A stretch of 64,000 bases of DNA from an uncultured Clostridia bacterium. Its GTDB lineage: Bacteria > Bacillota > Clostridia > Oscillospirales > Acutalibacteraceae. Under the pieces are notes generated by a model. The model saw nothing but the letters and a program-made list of their open reading frames with translations, was not told the DNA's origin and did not search any database. The stretch is from the NCBI GenBank assembly GCA_947625785.1, contig CANQPS010000002.1, positions 124,001 to 188,000 on the forward strand, given 5' to 3'. This document shows positions 34,684 through 44,681 of this stretch, one piece after another; positions within the stretch are counted from its first letter, which is position 1, and each line of letters starts with the position of its first letter. The position numbers were made by a program, and so were the translations under genes.

Positions 34684-35229
34684 GTGAATGTAGAGGATAT
34701 AGACGCAAAAGACCAAAGTCCGAAGGATACAACAACGGAAAATGTTCAGCAACAAAATGAAACAGATAATTCTGTTTCTCAATATGAGGAACAAATCCAG
34801 AAGCTTAATCAACAACTTGCAGCTCAAAAAGATGTATATTTGCGTACGGCTGCTGAATATGATAATTTCCGTAAGCGTACCGAAAAAGAAAAACTTGGTA
34901 TCTACGCAGACGCAACAGCAAATGCCGTAAAAAATTTACTGCCTGTTGCAGACAGTATTACAATGGCACTTATGTCAATGAAAGATGTTTCTGATGAATA
35001 TAAAAAGGGTGTCGAACTTATTAATAATCAGCTTAAAGATTGCTTTAAGAAATTAAAAATTGAAGAATTTGGCGAGGTTAACGATAAGTTTAATCCGGAT
35101 ATTCATAATGCTGTCACTCACATTGAAGATGAGAATTTTGGAGAAAATGTTATTTCACAGGTTTTCCAAAAGGGATATAAGTTAGACGGAAAAATTATCC
35201 GTCACGCAATGGTACAAGTGGCAAATTAA
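34684..35229 (+). CDS. grpE: Nucleotide exchange factor GrpE
   Basis: 181 residues from GTG 34684 behind GAAAGGAG. An acidic, Gln-rich N-terminus and coiled coil are followed by the core RTAAEYDNFRKRTEKE and the beta-domain pattern GYKLDGKIIRHAMVQVAN at the end. It releases ADP from DnaK. Between hrcA and dnaK in the usual order. Confidence 0.96.
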   Translation: MNVEDIDAKDQSPKDTTTENVQQQNETDNSVSQYEEQIQKLNQQLAAQKDVYLRTAAEYDNFRKRTEKEKLGIYADATANAVKNLLPVADSITMALMSMKDVSDEYKKGVELINNQLKDCFKKLKIEEFGEVNDKFNPDIHNAVTHIEDENFGENVISQVFQKGYKLDGKIIRHAMVQVAN

Positions 35230-35280
35230 TTAATTTTGAAATATATATTAATAAAAATTGAAATTTGGAGGTAATTTACA

Positions 35281-37128
35281 ATGGCAAAGACAATAGGTAT
35301 AGATTTAGGTACAACAAACTCTTGTGTAGCTGTTATTGAGGGCGGCGAACCTGTGGTTATAGCAAATGCGGAGGGTTCAAGAACAACACCTTCTGTGGTA
35401 GGTTTCGCTAAGGACGGCGAAAGAATGGTTGGTCAGATTGCAAAGCGTCAGGCTATAACAAATCCTGAAAGAACAGTTTCATCTATTAAAAGAGAAATGG
35501 GTACTACTTATAAGGTAAATATTGACGGAAAGGCTTATACTCCACAAGAAATTTCTGCTATGATACTTCAAAAATTAAAATCAGATGCTGAGGCTTATCT
35601 TGGCGAGAAAGTTACAGAAGCTGTCATAACGGTTCCGGCATACTTTACAGATGCCCAAAGACAAGCTACAAAAGATGCAGGTAAAATTGCAGGTCTTGAT
35701 GTAAAAAGAATCATTAACGAACCAACCGCTGCTGCATTATCTTATGGTATAGACAAGGAAACAGAACAAAAAGTTATGGTTTATGACCTTGGCGGCGGTA
35801 CATTTGATGTTTCTATAATCGAAATGGGTGATGGTGTTCAAGAGGTTCTTGCAACAGCAGGTAATAACCGTCTTGGCGGTGATGATTTCGACCAGAGAAT
35901 TATTGACTGGATGATTTATGAATTTAAAAAACAAGAAAATATCGACCTTACATCAGATAAAATGGCTATGCAAAGATTGAAGGAGGCTGCTGAAAAAGCT
36001 AAAATTGAGCTTTCAGGGGTTACTTCATCATCTATAAATATTCCGTATATCTCAGTAAATGCAACAGGTCCTAAACATATGGATTTAACTCTCACAAGAG
36101 CTAAATTTAACGAACTTACATCTGACCTCGTAGAAAAAACTATGGGTCCTGTCCGTCAGGCTCTCGAAGATTCAGGTCTTTCTATAAATGATATTGATAA
36201 AGTTCTTATGGTTGGTGGTTCGTCAAGAATTCCTGCCGTTCAAGAGGCTGTTAAGAATTTAATACACAAAGAACCATTTAAGGGTATCAATCCTGATGAA
36301 TGTGTTGCTATTGGTGCTGCTATTCAAGCCGGTGTTCTTGGCGGCGAAGTTCAAGGTTTACTTTTGCTTGATGTCACACCGCTTTCACTTGGTGTTGAAA
36401 CAAAGGGCGGTATAATGACAAGAATTATTGACAGAAATACTACTATTCCTACTAAAAAGAGCCAGATTTTCTCAACTGCTGCCAACAATCAAACACAAGT
36501 TGAGGTTAATGTATTGCAAGGTGAACGCCAATTTGCAAGAGATAATAAACAACTTGGTCTTTTCAAACTCGATGGTATTGCACCTGCTCCACAGGGTGTT
36601 CCTCAAATTGAAGTAACATTTGATATAGATGCTAATGGTATCGTAAATGTTTCTGCTAAGGATTTGGGTACAGGTAAAGAGCAGCATATTACAATCACAT
36701 CAGGTACAAATATGAGCAAGGAAGATATTGAAAAGGCTGTTAAAGAGGCTGAACAATATGCCGCCGAAGACGAAAAGAGAAAGGCAGAAGTTGACAGTAA
36801 AAATGAAGCTGAAAGTTTATGCTTCGCTGCTGAAAAATTAATCAGTGAAAACGGAGATAAGTTGACAGACAGCGAAAAATCAGAACTTAATGCTAAAATT
36901 GATGCCGTAAAGAATGCTATGACATCAGGAGGTACAGACGCTATAAATAATGCTAAGGAAGATTTGCAAAAGAAAGTTTATGAAATAACAACAAGAATGT
37001 ATCAGGCTGCTGCTCCTCAACAAGACCAAAATGCTCAATCAGCTAATAATGGCTATAATCAGGGTAACAATGACGGTAACGGAAATGTTTATAATGCCGA
37101 TTACAAAGATGTTGATGACAATAATTAA
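35281..37128 (+). CDS. dnaK: Chaperone DnaK (Hsp70)
   Basis: 615 residues. Nucleotide domain with [17 protein letters not shown], phosphate loop [13 protein letters not shown] and [10 protein letters not shown]. The substrate domain starts [15 protein letters not shown]. The lid and disordered Asn/Gln/Gly tail end in DVDDNN. It lacks the extra loop of Gram-negative DnaK, as in other Firmicutes. GGAGG before ATG. Confidence 0.98.
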   Translation: MAKTIGIDLGTTNSCVAVIEGGEPVVIANAEGSRTTPSVVGFAKDGERMVGQIAKRQAITNPERTVSSIKREMGTTYKVNIDGKAYTPQEISAMILQKLKSDAEAYLGEKVTEAVITVPAYFTDAQRQATKDAGKIAGLDVKRIINEPTAAALSYGIDKETEQKVMVYDLGGGTFDVSIIEMGDGVQEVLATAGNNRLGGDDFDQRIIDWMIYEFKKQENIDLTSDKMAMQRLKEAAEKAKIELSGVTSSSINIPYISVNATGPKHMDLTLTRAKFNELTSDLVEKTMGPVRQALEDSGLSINDIDKVLMVGGSSRIPAVQEAVKNLIHKEPFKGINPDECVAIGAAIQAGVLGGEVQGLLLLDVTPLSLGVETKGGIMTRIIDRNTTIPTKKSQIFSTAANNQTQVEVNVLQGERQFARDNKQLGLFKLDGIAPAPQGVPQIEVTFDIDANGIVNVSAKDLGTGKEQHITITSGTNMSKEDIEKAVKEAEQYAAEDEKRKAEVDSKNEAESLCFAAEKLISENGDKLTDSEKSELNAKIDAVKNAMTSGGTDAINNAKEDLQKKVYEITTRMYQAAAPQQDQNAQSANNGYNQGNNDGNGNVYNADYKDVDDNN

Positions 37129-37150
37129 TTATTATTGCAATAAAAAATAA

Positions 37151-37265
37151 TAATCAAACCTCGGTTTGATATAATAATACAGAGTTCAAGAAAGTAAAAT
37201 AGGAAAAAGGGAACAATTCAGGGTAGTTTTTTAAAGTATGAACAACCTTAAAAAATTCCCCTTTT
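37151..37265 (+). other. Structured dnaK-dnaJ intergenic region
   Basis: ATCAAAC and GTTTGAT form a hairpin with a CTCG loop at 37153-37170. Further on AGGAAAAAGGGAA (37201) and TTCCCCTTTTCCT (ending about 37270) can pair across a loop of about 45 bases. There is no clear T-run, so this looks like an mRNA-processing or partial-attenuation region within the operon. Confidence 0.5.
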
Positions 37266-37315
37266 CCTCTTTTTGATTTATAAATTTTTTGAGAGATATA
37301 AGGGGAGTTGATTTT

Positions 37316-38470
37316 TTGGCTGAGGAAAAAAGGGATTACTACGAGGTAATGGGTGTTTCCAAAAATGCAACAGATGATGAAATTAAAAGGGCTTACAGAA
37401 AATTGGCAAGACAGTATCACCCAGACCTTAATCCGGATAATAAGGAAGAAGCTGAACGCAAGTTCAAAGAATTGAATGAGGCTAATGAAGTTTTATCAGA
37501 TAAGGAAAAAAGAGCAAGATATGACCAATTTGGTCACGCAGGTGTTGACCCGAATTATGGTGCGGGAGCCGGTACTGGTGGCTTCTATGGTCAGGATTTC
37601 GATATAAATGATATATTTAACAGCTTTTTCGGCGGATTTGCCAACGGAGGAAGAAGTCGTGTAAATAATAACGCACCTCGAAAAGGTTCAGATACCGAAA
37701 CAACTATTAATATAGATTTTGAAGAAGCAGCAAAAGGCTGTAAGAAAAAAGTTGAATATTATTGTGTTGAAGGCTGCAAAGATTGTAATGGTACAGGTGC
37801 AGAAAAGGGTACATCTCCTAAGACTTGTCCTGTTTGTAATGGTTCGGGTCAGGTTAAGGTAAGTCAAAGGACACCTTTTGGTGTTATGCAAACTCAAAGA
37901 AATTGCGATAAATGCCGTGGTAAAGGTAAAATTATCGAAAAGCCTTGTCGTAATTGCGGGGGTAATGGCAGTGTTCGTATCAGAAAAACTGTTGATGTTA
38001 CGATTCCGGCAGGTATTGACAATGATATGATTTTAAATGTATCCGGTCACGGTAATGTTGGTTCAAATGGTGGACCTTATGGCGATTTGCACGTTCTTAT
38101 AAATGTCAGACCACACCCTATTTATGAACGCAGAGAAGATGATGTATGGTGTGAATTGCCTTTAACATTTGCACAAGCTGCACTTGGTGCGGAGGTTATT
38201 GTGCCTACTCTTGACGGAAAAGTTAGCTATTCTGTACACGAAGGTACACAACCCGGTGATATATTTAAGCTGAAAGGTAAAGGTATTCAGCATCTAAGAG
38301 GCAGAGGCAGGGGCGACCAATTTGTAAAAGTTACTATTGAAGTTCCAAAAAATCTTTCGCCAAGGCAAAAGGAAATTCTAAAAGAATTTGACGAATGTGC
38401 CACAGAAAAAAATTACTTTAAAAGAAAAAATTTCTTTGAAAAACTAAAAGATATTTTGGGAGATAAATAA
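37316..38470 (+). CDS. dnaJ: Chaperone DnaJ (Hsp40)
   Basis: 385 residues from TTG 37316 ([14 protein letters not shown]), with AAGGGGAG nine bases upstream; the longer frame from 37289 contains that site. J domain with YHPDLNP, a Gly/Phe-rich linker, four zinc repeats ([32 protein letters not shown]), and the C-terminal substrate domain. Its stop is two bases before prmA. Confidence 0.97.
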   Translation: MAEEKRDYYEVMGVSKNATDDEIKRAYRKLARQYHPDLNPDNKEEAERKFKELNEANEVLSDKEKRARYDQFGHAGVDPNYGAGAGTGGFYGQDFDINDIFNSFFGGFANGGRSRVNNNAPRKGSDTETTINIDFEEAAKGCKKKVEYYCVEGCKDCNGTGAEKGTSPKTCPVCNGSGQVKVSQRTPFGVMQTQRNCDKCRGKGKIIEKPCRNCGGNGSVRIRKTVDVTIPAGIDNDMILNVSGHGNVGSNGGPYGDLHVLINVRPHPIYERREDDVWCELPLTFAQAALGAEVIVPTLDGKVSYSVHEGTQPGDIFKLKGKGIQHLRGRGRGDQFVKVTIEVPKNLSPRQKEILKEFDECATEKNYFKRKNFFEKLKDILGDK

Positions 38471-38472
38471 TT

Positions 38473-39399
38473 ATGGATATGAATTGGACAGAGATTGTCG
38501 TCACTGTTGCTTGCAAGGATATAGATAGAGTCGGAGATATTGCAAATATGACTGTGCCGTATGGTATTTATATAGAGGATTACTCAAATCTTGAAGATGA
38601 TGTCCATAATATAGCTAAAATCGACCTTATAGACGAAAGTCTACTCGCTATGGATAGAAGTGTCGGTAAGGTACATATCTATATCAGCCCCGAAGAAAAT
38701 CCCAATGAGGCAATAGCTTTTTTGAGAGAAAGATATATCGCAGAAAATATACCTTTTGAAATAGAATGTCAGGGCTGTAACCCGAATGATTGGCTTGAAA
38801 ATTGGAAAAAATATTTTAAACCTATTAATGTTGGCAATAAATTGTTAATAAGACCTATATGGGAAAATGATTATGATAATTCTGAAAACAGAAAAGTTAT
38901 CAATCTTGAACCGGGTTTAGCATTTGGTACGGGTACACACGAAACAACAAGATTATGTCTTGAAGCTCTTGAAGAATATGTTAAAGATGGAGCTGCAATG
39001 CTTGATGTCGGCTGTGGCAGTGGAATTTTATCTGTTGCAGGATTATTGCTTGGTGCAAAATCTGCTGTTGGGGTCGATATTGACGAATTGGCTGTAAAAG
39101 CATCTGTCGAAAATGCCGACCGAAATAATGTTAAGGACAAATATACCGCTGTTAACGGAAATCTGACTGATAAAATTCAAGGAAAATTTGATATTATCAC
39201 TGCAAATATTGTTGCTGATGCTATAATAGATTTATCCGGCAGTATTGGTAATTTTATGAATGATGATAGCATATATATTATGAGTGGTATTATTGATACT
39301 CGTTTACAAGATGTGCTTTTTGCGATACAAGATAAGTTTGATATAATTTCCCAAAAAGAAGAAAAAGGCTGGATTTGTTTATCTGCTAAAAAGAAATAA
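38473..39399 (+). CDS. prmA: Ribosomal protein L11 methyltransferase
   Basis: 308 residues. N-terminal L11-binding domain, then the SAM-binding Rossmann fold with GLAFGTGTHETTRLCLEAL, MLDVGCGSGILSVAG and a DIDELAV acidic loop. It trimethylates uL11. The ATG is two bases after dnaJ, with GGGAGA inside the dnaJ end, so translation is likely coupled. dnaJ-prmA linkage is common in Firmicutes. Confidence 0.95.
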   Translation: MDMNWTEIVVTVACKDIDRVGDIANMTVPYGIYIEDYSNLEDDVHNIAKIDLIDESLLAMDRSVGKVHIYISPEENPNEAIAFLRERYIAENIPFEIECQGCNPNDWLENWKKYFKPINVGNKLLIRPIWENDYDNSENRKVINLEPGLAFGTGTHETTRLCLEALEEYVKDGAAMLDVGCGSGILSVAGLLLGAKSAVGVDIDELAVKASVENADRNNVKDKYTAVNGNLTDKIQGKFDIITANIVADAIIDLSGSIGNFMNDDSIYIMSGIIDTRLQDVLFAIQDKFDIISQKEEKGWICLSAKKK

Positions 39400-39410
39400 T
39401 ATTTGATATA

Positions 39411-39450
39411 TTATGCCATATATACATATTGTGTATATGGCATAATTTTG
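39411..39450 (+). terminator. Terminator of the hrcA-prmA operon
   Basis: TTATGCCATATATACA and TGTATATGGCATAA pair with a short loop, followed by TTTTGTTG. Confidence 0.8.
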
Positions 39451-39495
39451 TTGCATATATTTGAAAAATTTGTATATCACTGTTAATTCAAAGAC

Positions 39496-39524
39496 TTGAC
39501 ATTGGTATTATTATGTAATAAAAT
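39496..39524 (+). promoter_or_regulatory. Promoter of the sugar transferase gene
   Basis: TTGACA (39496-39501), 17 bases, TAAAAT (39519-39524): near consensus. Confidence 0.8.
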
Positions 39525-39557
39525 GCTGATATATAAAAAATTAAAATGGAGATTTAA

Positions 39558-39602
39558 ATGAACAGTAAGCTTTCTAATGTAGTATTTTTAGTTATTACTT
39601 AG
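39558..39602 (+). other. Fourteen-codon frame with good ribosome binding site, in frame with the downstream transferase
   Basis: GGAGA lies seven bases before the ATG. The frame reads MNSKLSNVVFLVIT and then TAG at 39600-39602. The same frame stays open through 36 bases into the ATG at 39639. It is therefore either a leader peptide or the original start of the transferase gene, now cut by an amber codon. Confidence 0.5.
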
Positions 39603-39638
39603 GAAAATTCTACAAAGATTTCATATGATAGACTTGAT

Positions 39639-40307
39639 ATGTTTGTGAAAACAGAAACTCGAAAACCCACACTCGATAAAAATAAAGTCTTAAAAGAAAA
39701 ACCAATATACCGCTTTTTTAAGCGTATGCAAGATATATTTTATTCTGTATTTGCGTTGATTGTTTTGGCTGTTCCAATGTTGATTTTGGCTATTATAATA
39801 TATATAGACAGTCCGGGAGCTTCGCCCATTTTTAAACAAAAGCGTGTTGGATTAAATAATCGTGAATTTACGCTCTATAAATTCAGAACTATGATTCCCG
39901 GTGCGGAAGATAAGTTACAGGAACTGCTTAAACAAAATGAAATGGACGGACCTGTATTTAAAATAGATAATGACCCGAGAATTACAAGGGTAGGACATTT
40001 TATTCGTAAATGTGGTTTGGACGAACTTATGCAGCTTTTTAATGTTCTCAAAGGTGATATGTCAATAGTAGGACCACGGCCTCCCCTCCCAAGAGAAGTT
40101 GAACAGTATGATGAGTATGACTCTCAGAGATTGTATGTAAAACCCGGCCTTACCTGCTACTGGCAAATTCAACCGCAGCGTAATAATATAGTATTTAATG
40201 AATGGGTGGATATGGATATAAAATACATAAAAGACAGAGGTTTTCTTACAGACTGGAAGATTATATTTAAAACGGTAAAAGTTGTCATTATGTGTGAAGG
40301 AATGTGA
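39639..40307 (+). CDS. Bacterial sugar transferase (polyprenyl-phosphate sugar phosphotransferase)
   Basis: 222 residues of the PF02397 family. It moves a sugar-1-phosphate from an NDP-sugar onto undecaprenyl phosphate, the first step in exopolysaccharide or glycan repeat assembly. One membrane helix at about 32-53 is followed by KQKRVGLNNREFTLYKFRTM, KCGLDELMQLFNVLKGDMSI, the signature VGPRPPLPREVEQYD, and the end KPGLTCYWQIQ. ATG 39639 has no visible Shine-Dalgarno, although a good one starts the 14-codon frame upstream. Expression by read-through, re-initiation, or not at all is open. No other glycan genes adjoin it. Confidence 0.82.
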   Translation: MFVKTETRKPTLDKNKVLKEKPIYRFFKRMQDIFYSVFALIVLAVPMLILAIIIYIDSPGASPIFKQKRVGLNNREFTLYKFRTMIPGAEDKLQELLKQNEMDGPVFKIDNDPRITRVGHFIRKCGLDELMQLFNVLKGDMSIVGPRPPLPREVEQYDEYDSQRLYVKPGLTCYWQIQPQRNNIVFNEWVDMDIKYIKDRGFLTDWKIIFKTVKVVIMCEGM

Positions 40308-40361
40308 ACAACTTCCTACTGTAATTTATATCGGATTTTTTTATAAATTTATTTTTTGTTT

Positions 40362-40393
40362 TATTGACATTGCTTATATAAGCAATGTCAATA
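40362..40393. repeat. 32-bp perfect palindrome
   Basis: TATTGACATTGCTTAT is followed directly by its exact reverse complement, with no spacer. There is no T-run after it on the plus strand. It lies after the sugar transferase and about 60 bases before the pyrH promoter. Could be a terminator-like hairpin, an operator, or a cruciform-forming site. Confidence 0.6.
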
Positions 40394-40452
40394 TATTATG
40401 GCTTTTGACACCTTAAAATAAAATTGTTTTCAGTATGATTACCATAAAACGC

Positions 40453-40481
40453 TTTACAATATTAAATATTTAATGTAAAAT
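40453..40481 (+). promoter_or_regulatory. Promoter of the pyrH-polC gene series
   Basis: TTTACA (40453-40458), 17 bases, TAAAAT (40476-40481). The spacer contains the self-complementary ATTAAATATTTAAT. Confidence 0.7.
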
Positions 40482-40534
40482 ATGTAATGATAGTGATGTA
40501 CTTTTTTAAATAGATTTTAGGAGGAATTTTTACA

Positions 40535-41251
40535 ATGAAGCCAAAGTATAAAAGAATTTTATTGAAATTAAGCGGAGAGTCACTTGCTGGTGACGATAAA
40601 CACGGCATTAATTTTGATACGGTTATGTCATACTGCAAGGCTATAAAAAAATGTGCAGACTTAGGTGTGCAAGTGGCAATTGTTGTTGGCGGAGGAAATT
40701 TTTGGCGTGGCAGACAAAACGGTAATATGGATAGAACAAGAGCCGACCACATCGGTATGCTTGCTACTGTAATGAACGCTTTAAGTGTCGCCGATGTACT
40801 TGAACAATTAGGATTAGATGTAAGAGTGCAAACCGCTATTTCAATGCAGGCCGTCGCTGAACCGTATATCAGAAATCGTGCTGTAAGACATCTCGAAAAA
40901 GGCAGAGTTGTAGTATTCGGTTGTGGTACGGGTAATCCTTTCTTTTCAACAGATACAGCAGCGTCATTGAGAGCTGCTGAAATTGATGCTGAAATTATTC
41001 TTAAAGCTACTATGGTTGACGGGGTTTACGACAGCGACCCTAAACAAAATCCGGATGCTAAAAAATATGATAATGTATCATTTACCGAAATTCTTAGCCA
41101 AGATTTAAGAGTTATGGACGGAACAGCCGCTTCACTATGTAAAGATTGTAACATTCCTATATTGGTATTTAGCCTCGAAGATCCTGAAAATATTGTAAGA
41201 GCCGTTTGCGGTGAAGATGTTGGTACATTCGTAACAAAGGATAAAAATTAA
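40535..41251 (+). CDS. pyrH: Uridylate kinase (UMP kinase)
   Basis: 238 residues of bacterial PyrH, which makes UDP from UMP. Motifs: [36 protein letters not shown], and [20 protein letters not shown]. First gene of a long co-directional series; rpsB and tsf, its usual upstream neighbours, are not here. GGAGG precedes the ATG. Confidence 0.97.
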   Translation: MKPKYKRILLKLSGESLAGDDKHGINFDTVMSYCKAIKKCADLGVQVAIVVGGGNFWRGRQNGNMDRTRADHIGMLATVMNALSVADVLEQLGLDVRVQTAISMQAVAEPYIRNRAVRHLEKGRVVVFGCGTGNPFFSTDTAASLRAAEIDAEIILKATMVDGVYDSDPKQNPDAKKYDNVSFTEILSQDLRVMDGTAASLCKDCNIPILVFSLEDPENIVRAVCGEDVGTFVTKDKN

Positions 41252-41275
41252 TTAGTATATTGGAGGTATTGATTT

Positions 41276-41830
41276 ATGAAACAAGTATTAAAAAGTAATG
41301 AAGATAGAATGATAAAAGCAGTTGAACATCTCAATAGTGAATTTGCTGCTATAAGGGCAGGCAGAGCTAACCCTGCTGTACTTGATAAAGTTAAAGTTGA
41401 TTATTATGGTACACCAACATCTATTAATCAATTAGCTGCTGTGTCTGTATCCGAAGCGAGAACGCTCGTTATTCAGCCTTGGGACGCATCTGTTGTAAGA
41501 AGTATTGAAAAAGCTATTCAGACATCAGATATTGGTATTAATCCACAGTCTGACGGTAAGGTTATAAGAATGATTTTCCCTCCTCTCACAGAGGATAGAA
41601 GAAAGGAAATCGTTAAGGAAGTCGCTAAAATGGGCGAAGATGCAAAGGTCGCTATTCGTTCTATAAGACGAGATATTATGGATAAGTTTAAGCAAATGAA
41701 GAAAAACGGCGAGCTGACTGAGGACGATGTTAAACAGGCAGAAAAAAAAGCCCAGGATATTACAGATAAGTATATAAAACAAATAGATGCTGATACATCT
41801 GCTAAGCAAAAACAAATAATGGAAATATAA
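41276..41830 (+). CDS. frr: Ribosome recycling factor
   Basis: 184 residues. Splits post-termination ribosomes with EF-G. Shows EFAAIRAGRANPAVLDKV, YYGTPTSINQLA, PPLTEDRRKEIVK and the long helical C-terminal arm. Placed 24 bases after pyrH, in the universal order pyrH-frr-uppS-cdsA. Confidence 0.98.
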   Translation: MKQVLKSNEDRMIKAVEHLNSEFAAIRAGRANPAVLDKVKVDYYGTPTSINQLAAVSVSEARTLVIQPWDASVVRSIEKAIQTSDIGINPQSDGKVIRMIFPPLTEDRRKEIVKEVAKMGEDAKVAIRSIRRDIMDKFKQMKKNGELTEDDVKQAEKKAQDITDKYIKQIDADTSAKQKQIMEI

Positions 41831-41858
41831 AAAAATTCCTCATTTACAAGGAGAATGT

Positions 41859-42596
41859 ATGGGATTATTTCAGAAAAAAAAAGAAATAGATAATAATTTA
41901 ATTATTCCCGTTCATATAGGAATTATAATGGACGGGAACGGTCGATGGGCAAAAAAAAGAGGTCTGCCAAGAACAGCGGGTCATACAGTCGGTGCAAAAA
42001 ATTTTCGTACAATTACAAGATATTGCAGTAAAATCGGTGTTAAATATCTTACCGTATATGCGTTCTCTACTGAAAATTGGAAGCGTCCACAAGAAGAAGT
42101 AACTGCTTTGATGAAATTGTTTAAGCAATATTTACAAGAAGCATTAACCGATTTCCTTGAAGATGATATCAAAATTAAATTTATTGGGGATACAACAGCT
42201 TTTAACAGCGAATTGCAGCAGCTTATAATGGATACAGAAGAAGTATCTAAAAATAGACCAGGTATGGTATTAAATATCGCTATGAATTATGGCAGCAGAA
42301 GCGAAATAGTTCGAGCTATTAAAAATATTTCCGAAAAAGTATGCAATGGAGAATTGAAAATAGATGATATTAATGAAAAATTAGTATCAGATTATTTATA
42401 TACGGCAGGTCAGCCCGACCCCGATTTAATTATAAGGCCAAGCGGGGAATATAGAATTTCTAATTTTCTTTTATATCAATCCGCATATGCAGAGTATGTT
42501 ATTGATAATATTTTATGGCCTGATTATTCAACTGATGATATAGACAGAGCAATATTAGAATATAATAGTCGTAACAGACGATTTGGAGGAGTGTAA
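41859..42596 (+). CDS. uppS: Isoprenyl transferase (undecaprenyl diphosphate synthase)
   Basis: 245 residues. Builds the C55 lipid carrier for wall and glycan synthesis. HIGIIMDGNGRWAKKRGL with the catalytic Asp, GHTVGAKNFR, TVYAFSTENWKRP, and the late motif RPSGEYRISNFLLYQSAYAE. The sequence RPSGE in place of the usual RTSGE is a tolerated variant. The cdsA ATG begins four bases past its stop. Confidence 0.97.
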   Translation: MGLFQKKKEIDNNLIIPVHIGIIMDGNGRWAKKRGLPRTAGHTVGAKNFRTITRYCSKIGVKYLTVYAFSTENWKRPQEEVTALMKLFKQYLQEALTDFLEDDIKIKFIGDTTAFNSELQQLIMDTEEVSKNRPGMVLNIAMNYGSRSEIVRAIKNISEKVCNGELKIDDINEKLVSDYLYTAGQPDPDLIIRPSGEYRISNFLLYQSAYAEYVIDNILWPDYSTDDIDRAILEYNSRNRRFGGV

Positions 42597-42600
42597 TTCA

Positions 42601-43434
42601 ATGTTAATAAGAATATTATCAGCAGTGGTTTCAATTCCTCTTATGATACTTATGCTTATATTTAGTGTTAAATATCCGATTATAATAAATATATTTTTTA
42701 TGCTTGTTTCTGCATTTGGCGTATATGAATATATATCAGCAATAGGTAAACTGAAAGTTTTGCCGTTATCAATACCAAGTATATTATATGCAGGAATTGT
42801 ACCGATTACATTAGGCTGTAATATTCAACTTGAATTATGGTATGGCTACACAGCAATAATGCTTGCGTCAATGATTTTGATGTATGAAAAGGTAATGTTT
42901 AAAGATATGGCATACAGTTATAGTATGACTACTATAATAACTTATGGATTTTCCTCAATAATATCTATGAGAGATACAGATTTATCTCACGGAGTATTTT
43001 ATGTTGTTGTGGCACTTGCATTACCTTGGCTGGCAGACGCAGGAGCTTATTTTGTAGGTGTATTTTTAGGTAAACATAAACTTTCTCCTAAAATCAGCCC
43101 TAAAAAGACAATCGAAGGTGCTGTTGGCGGCGTTATAATATGTGCATTAATGATTTGCTTTACCGGTTTTATTTTTGAAAAGTTCTTTTTTGATAATGGC
43201 GTTGCCGTCAATTATATAAATCTCGCAATAATAGGTCTATTTGGTGCAGGCATATCAATCTTGGGCGATTTAAGTTTTTCACTTATCAAAAGAGGCAATA
43301 ATTTAAAAGATTTTGGAAAAATTATACCCGGTCACGGTGGAATATTAGACAGATTTGACAGCGTAGTATTTGTAGCACCATTTGTTGCAATATGTTCTAA
43401 ATATTTGCCAATGATTTCCTTTGTAATTAGTTAA
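42601..43434 (+). CDS. cdsA: Phosphatidate cytidylyltransferase
   Basis: 277 residues from ATG 42601 (MLIRILSAVV); the earlier TTG in frame is part of TTGGAGGAG, the ribosome binding site. Several membrane helices and the family signature KISPKKTIEGAVGG, with later ISILGDLSFSLIKR and DFGKIIPGHGGILDRFDS. Makes CDP-diacylglycerol at the membrane. Confidence 0.96.
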   Translation: MLIRILSAVVSIPLMILMLIFSVKYPIIINIFFMLVSAFGVYEYISAIGKLKVLPLSIPSILYAGIVPITLGCNIQLELWYGYTAIMLASMILMYEKVMFKDMAYSYSMTTIITYGFSSIISMRDTDLSHGVFYVVVALALPWLADAGAYFVGVFLGKHKLSPKISPKKTIEGAVGGVIICALMICFTGFIFEKFFFDNGVAVNYINLAIIGLFGAGISILGDLSFSLIKRGNNLKDFGKIIPGHGGILDRFDSVVFVAPFVAICSKYLPMISFVIS

Positions 43435-43460
43435 AAAAATTAATTTTTTCAACGAAACGG

Positions 43461-44618
43461 GTGTTGAAATTGAAACATAAAATTTCTTTATTGGGTTCGA
43501 CAGGTTCAATCGGTACACAATCATTAGATGTGGTAAGAAAGTTAAATCTTGAAATTGTCGGGCTTACAGCAAATAAAAATGTGGATTTGGCAGAAAAACA
43601 GGCGAGAGAATTTTCCCCATATATGGTGGCTATGTATGACGAAAACAGTGCCTTAATTCTAAAACAAAAATTAAAAGATACAAATATCAAAGTTGTATCC
43701 GGTTTGGACGGACTTTGCGAGGTGGCAAGTTTGCCACAGGCAGAACTTGTACTCAATTCTGTTGTTGGTATGGTTGGACTTAAACCAACCTTGACGGCAA
43801 TAGAATACGGAAAGGATATTGCACTTGCCAATAAGGAAACTCTTGTAGCCGGTGGAAGTCTTGTTATGGCTCTCGCTAAGAAAAAGGGTGTTAATATATA
43901 TCCTGTTGACAGCGAACATTCCGCTATATTTCAATGTCTGCAAGGTCAGCCTACTAATAAGGCGTTAAAAAGACTTATTTTAACGGCATCAGGCGGTGCA
44001 TTTTTCGGAAAAACCATAGATGATTTAAAAAATATTACTCCCGAACAAGCATTAAAACACCCTAATTGGAATATGGGTGCGAAAATTACTGTTGACAGTG
44101 CAACACTTATGAATAAGGGCCTTGAAATTATAGAAGCATCTTGGCTATTTAATATGCCTGTTGATAAAATAGATGTTGTTATACATAGGGAAAGTATTAT
44201 TCATTCACTTATAGAGTATGATGATAATTCCGTAATTGCACAGTTGGGTGTTCCGGATATGAGAATACCTATACAATATGCTATAACTTATCCGGAAAGA
44301 TATAATTCCCCTGTTAAACAACTCAATTTGGCAGAAATAGGAAAATTGTCATTTTATGAGCCGGATTATAAAACTTTTAAGTGTATAACCGCCTGTATAA
44401 ATGCAATTAAGTGTGGAGGAATTATTCCGGCTGTCGTAAACGGTGCTAATGAACAGGCAGTAGAGTTATTTCTTAATAATAAAATATCTTTTTTGGATAT
44501 TGGCGAACTTGTCACAAAAACTATGAATAGTAAAGAAAATAAAAATATTACCTGTCTTGATGATGTATTACAGGCTGACAAAGAGGCAAGGGAATTTGTA
44601 TTGTCACAGGTAAAATAA
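43461..44618 (+). CDS. dxr: 1-deoxy-D-xylulose 5-phosphate reductoisomerase
   Basis: 382-385 residues. First committed step of the MEP isoprenoid pathway. NADPH site LLGSTGSIGTQSLDVV, then ALANKETLVAGG, PVDSEHSAIFQCLQ and the metal/substrate motif MNKGLEIIEASWLF. The true start may be TTG 43470 (MKHKISLLGSTGS), six bases after GGGTG, rather than GTG 43461. Together with ispG downstream it ties isoprenoid supply to uppS. Confidence 0.96.
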   Translation: MLKLKHKISLLGSTGSIGTQSLDVVRKLNLEIVGLTANKNVDLAEKQAREFSPYMVAMYDENSALILKQKLKDTNIKVVSGLDGLCEVASLPQAELVLNSVVGMVGLKPTLTAIEYGKDIALANKETLVAGGSLVMALAKKKGVNIYPVDSEHSAIFQCLQGQPTNKALKRLILTASGGAFFGKTIDDLKNITPEQALKHPNWNMGAKITVDSATLMNKGLEIIEASWLFNMPVDKIDVVIHRESIIHSLIEYDDNSVIAQLGVPDMRIPIQYAITYPERYNSPVKQLNLAEIGKLSFYEPDYKTFKCITACINAIKCGGIIPAVVNGANEQAVELFLNNKISFLDIGELVTKTMNSKENKNITCLDDVLQADKEAREFVLSQVK

Positions 44619-44633
44619 GAATTATCAATATTT

Positions 44634-44665
44634 TGCAAAACACAATTAAAAAGTTGTGTTTTGCA
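44634..44665 (+). terminator. Hairpin between dxr and rseP
   Basis: TGCAAAACACAA and TTGTGTTTTGCA pair over 12 bp with an eight-base loop. No strong T-run follows, so it may be partial attenuation or an mRNA-stability structure inside the operon. Confidence 0.55.
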
Positions 44666-44681
44666 TTATTGTATTATTTGA

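Noticed and set aside
39600..39602. TAG as a sense codon (amber recoding)
   Set aside because: Other genes here end in TAG (for example at 58918-58920) without extended homology, and no tRNA or recoding signal is visible; it is kept only as one explanation for this locus.
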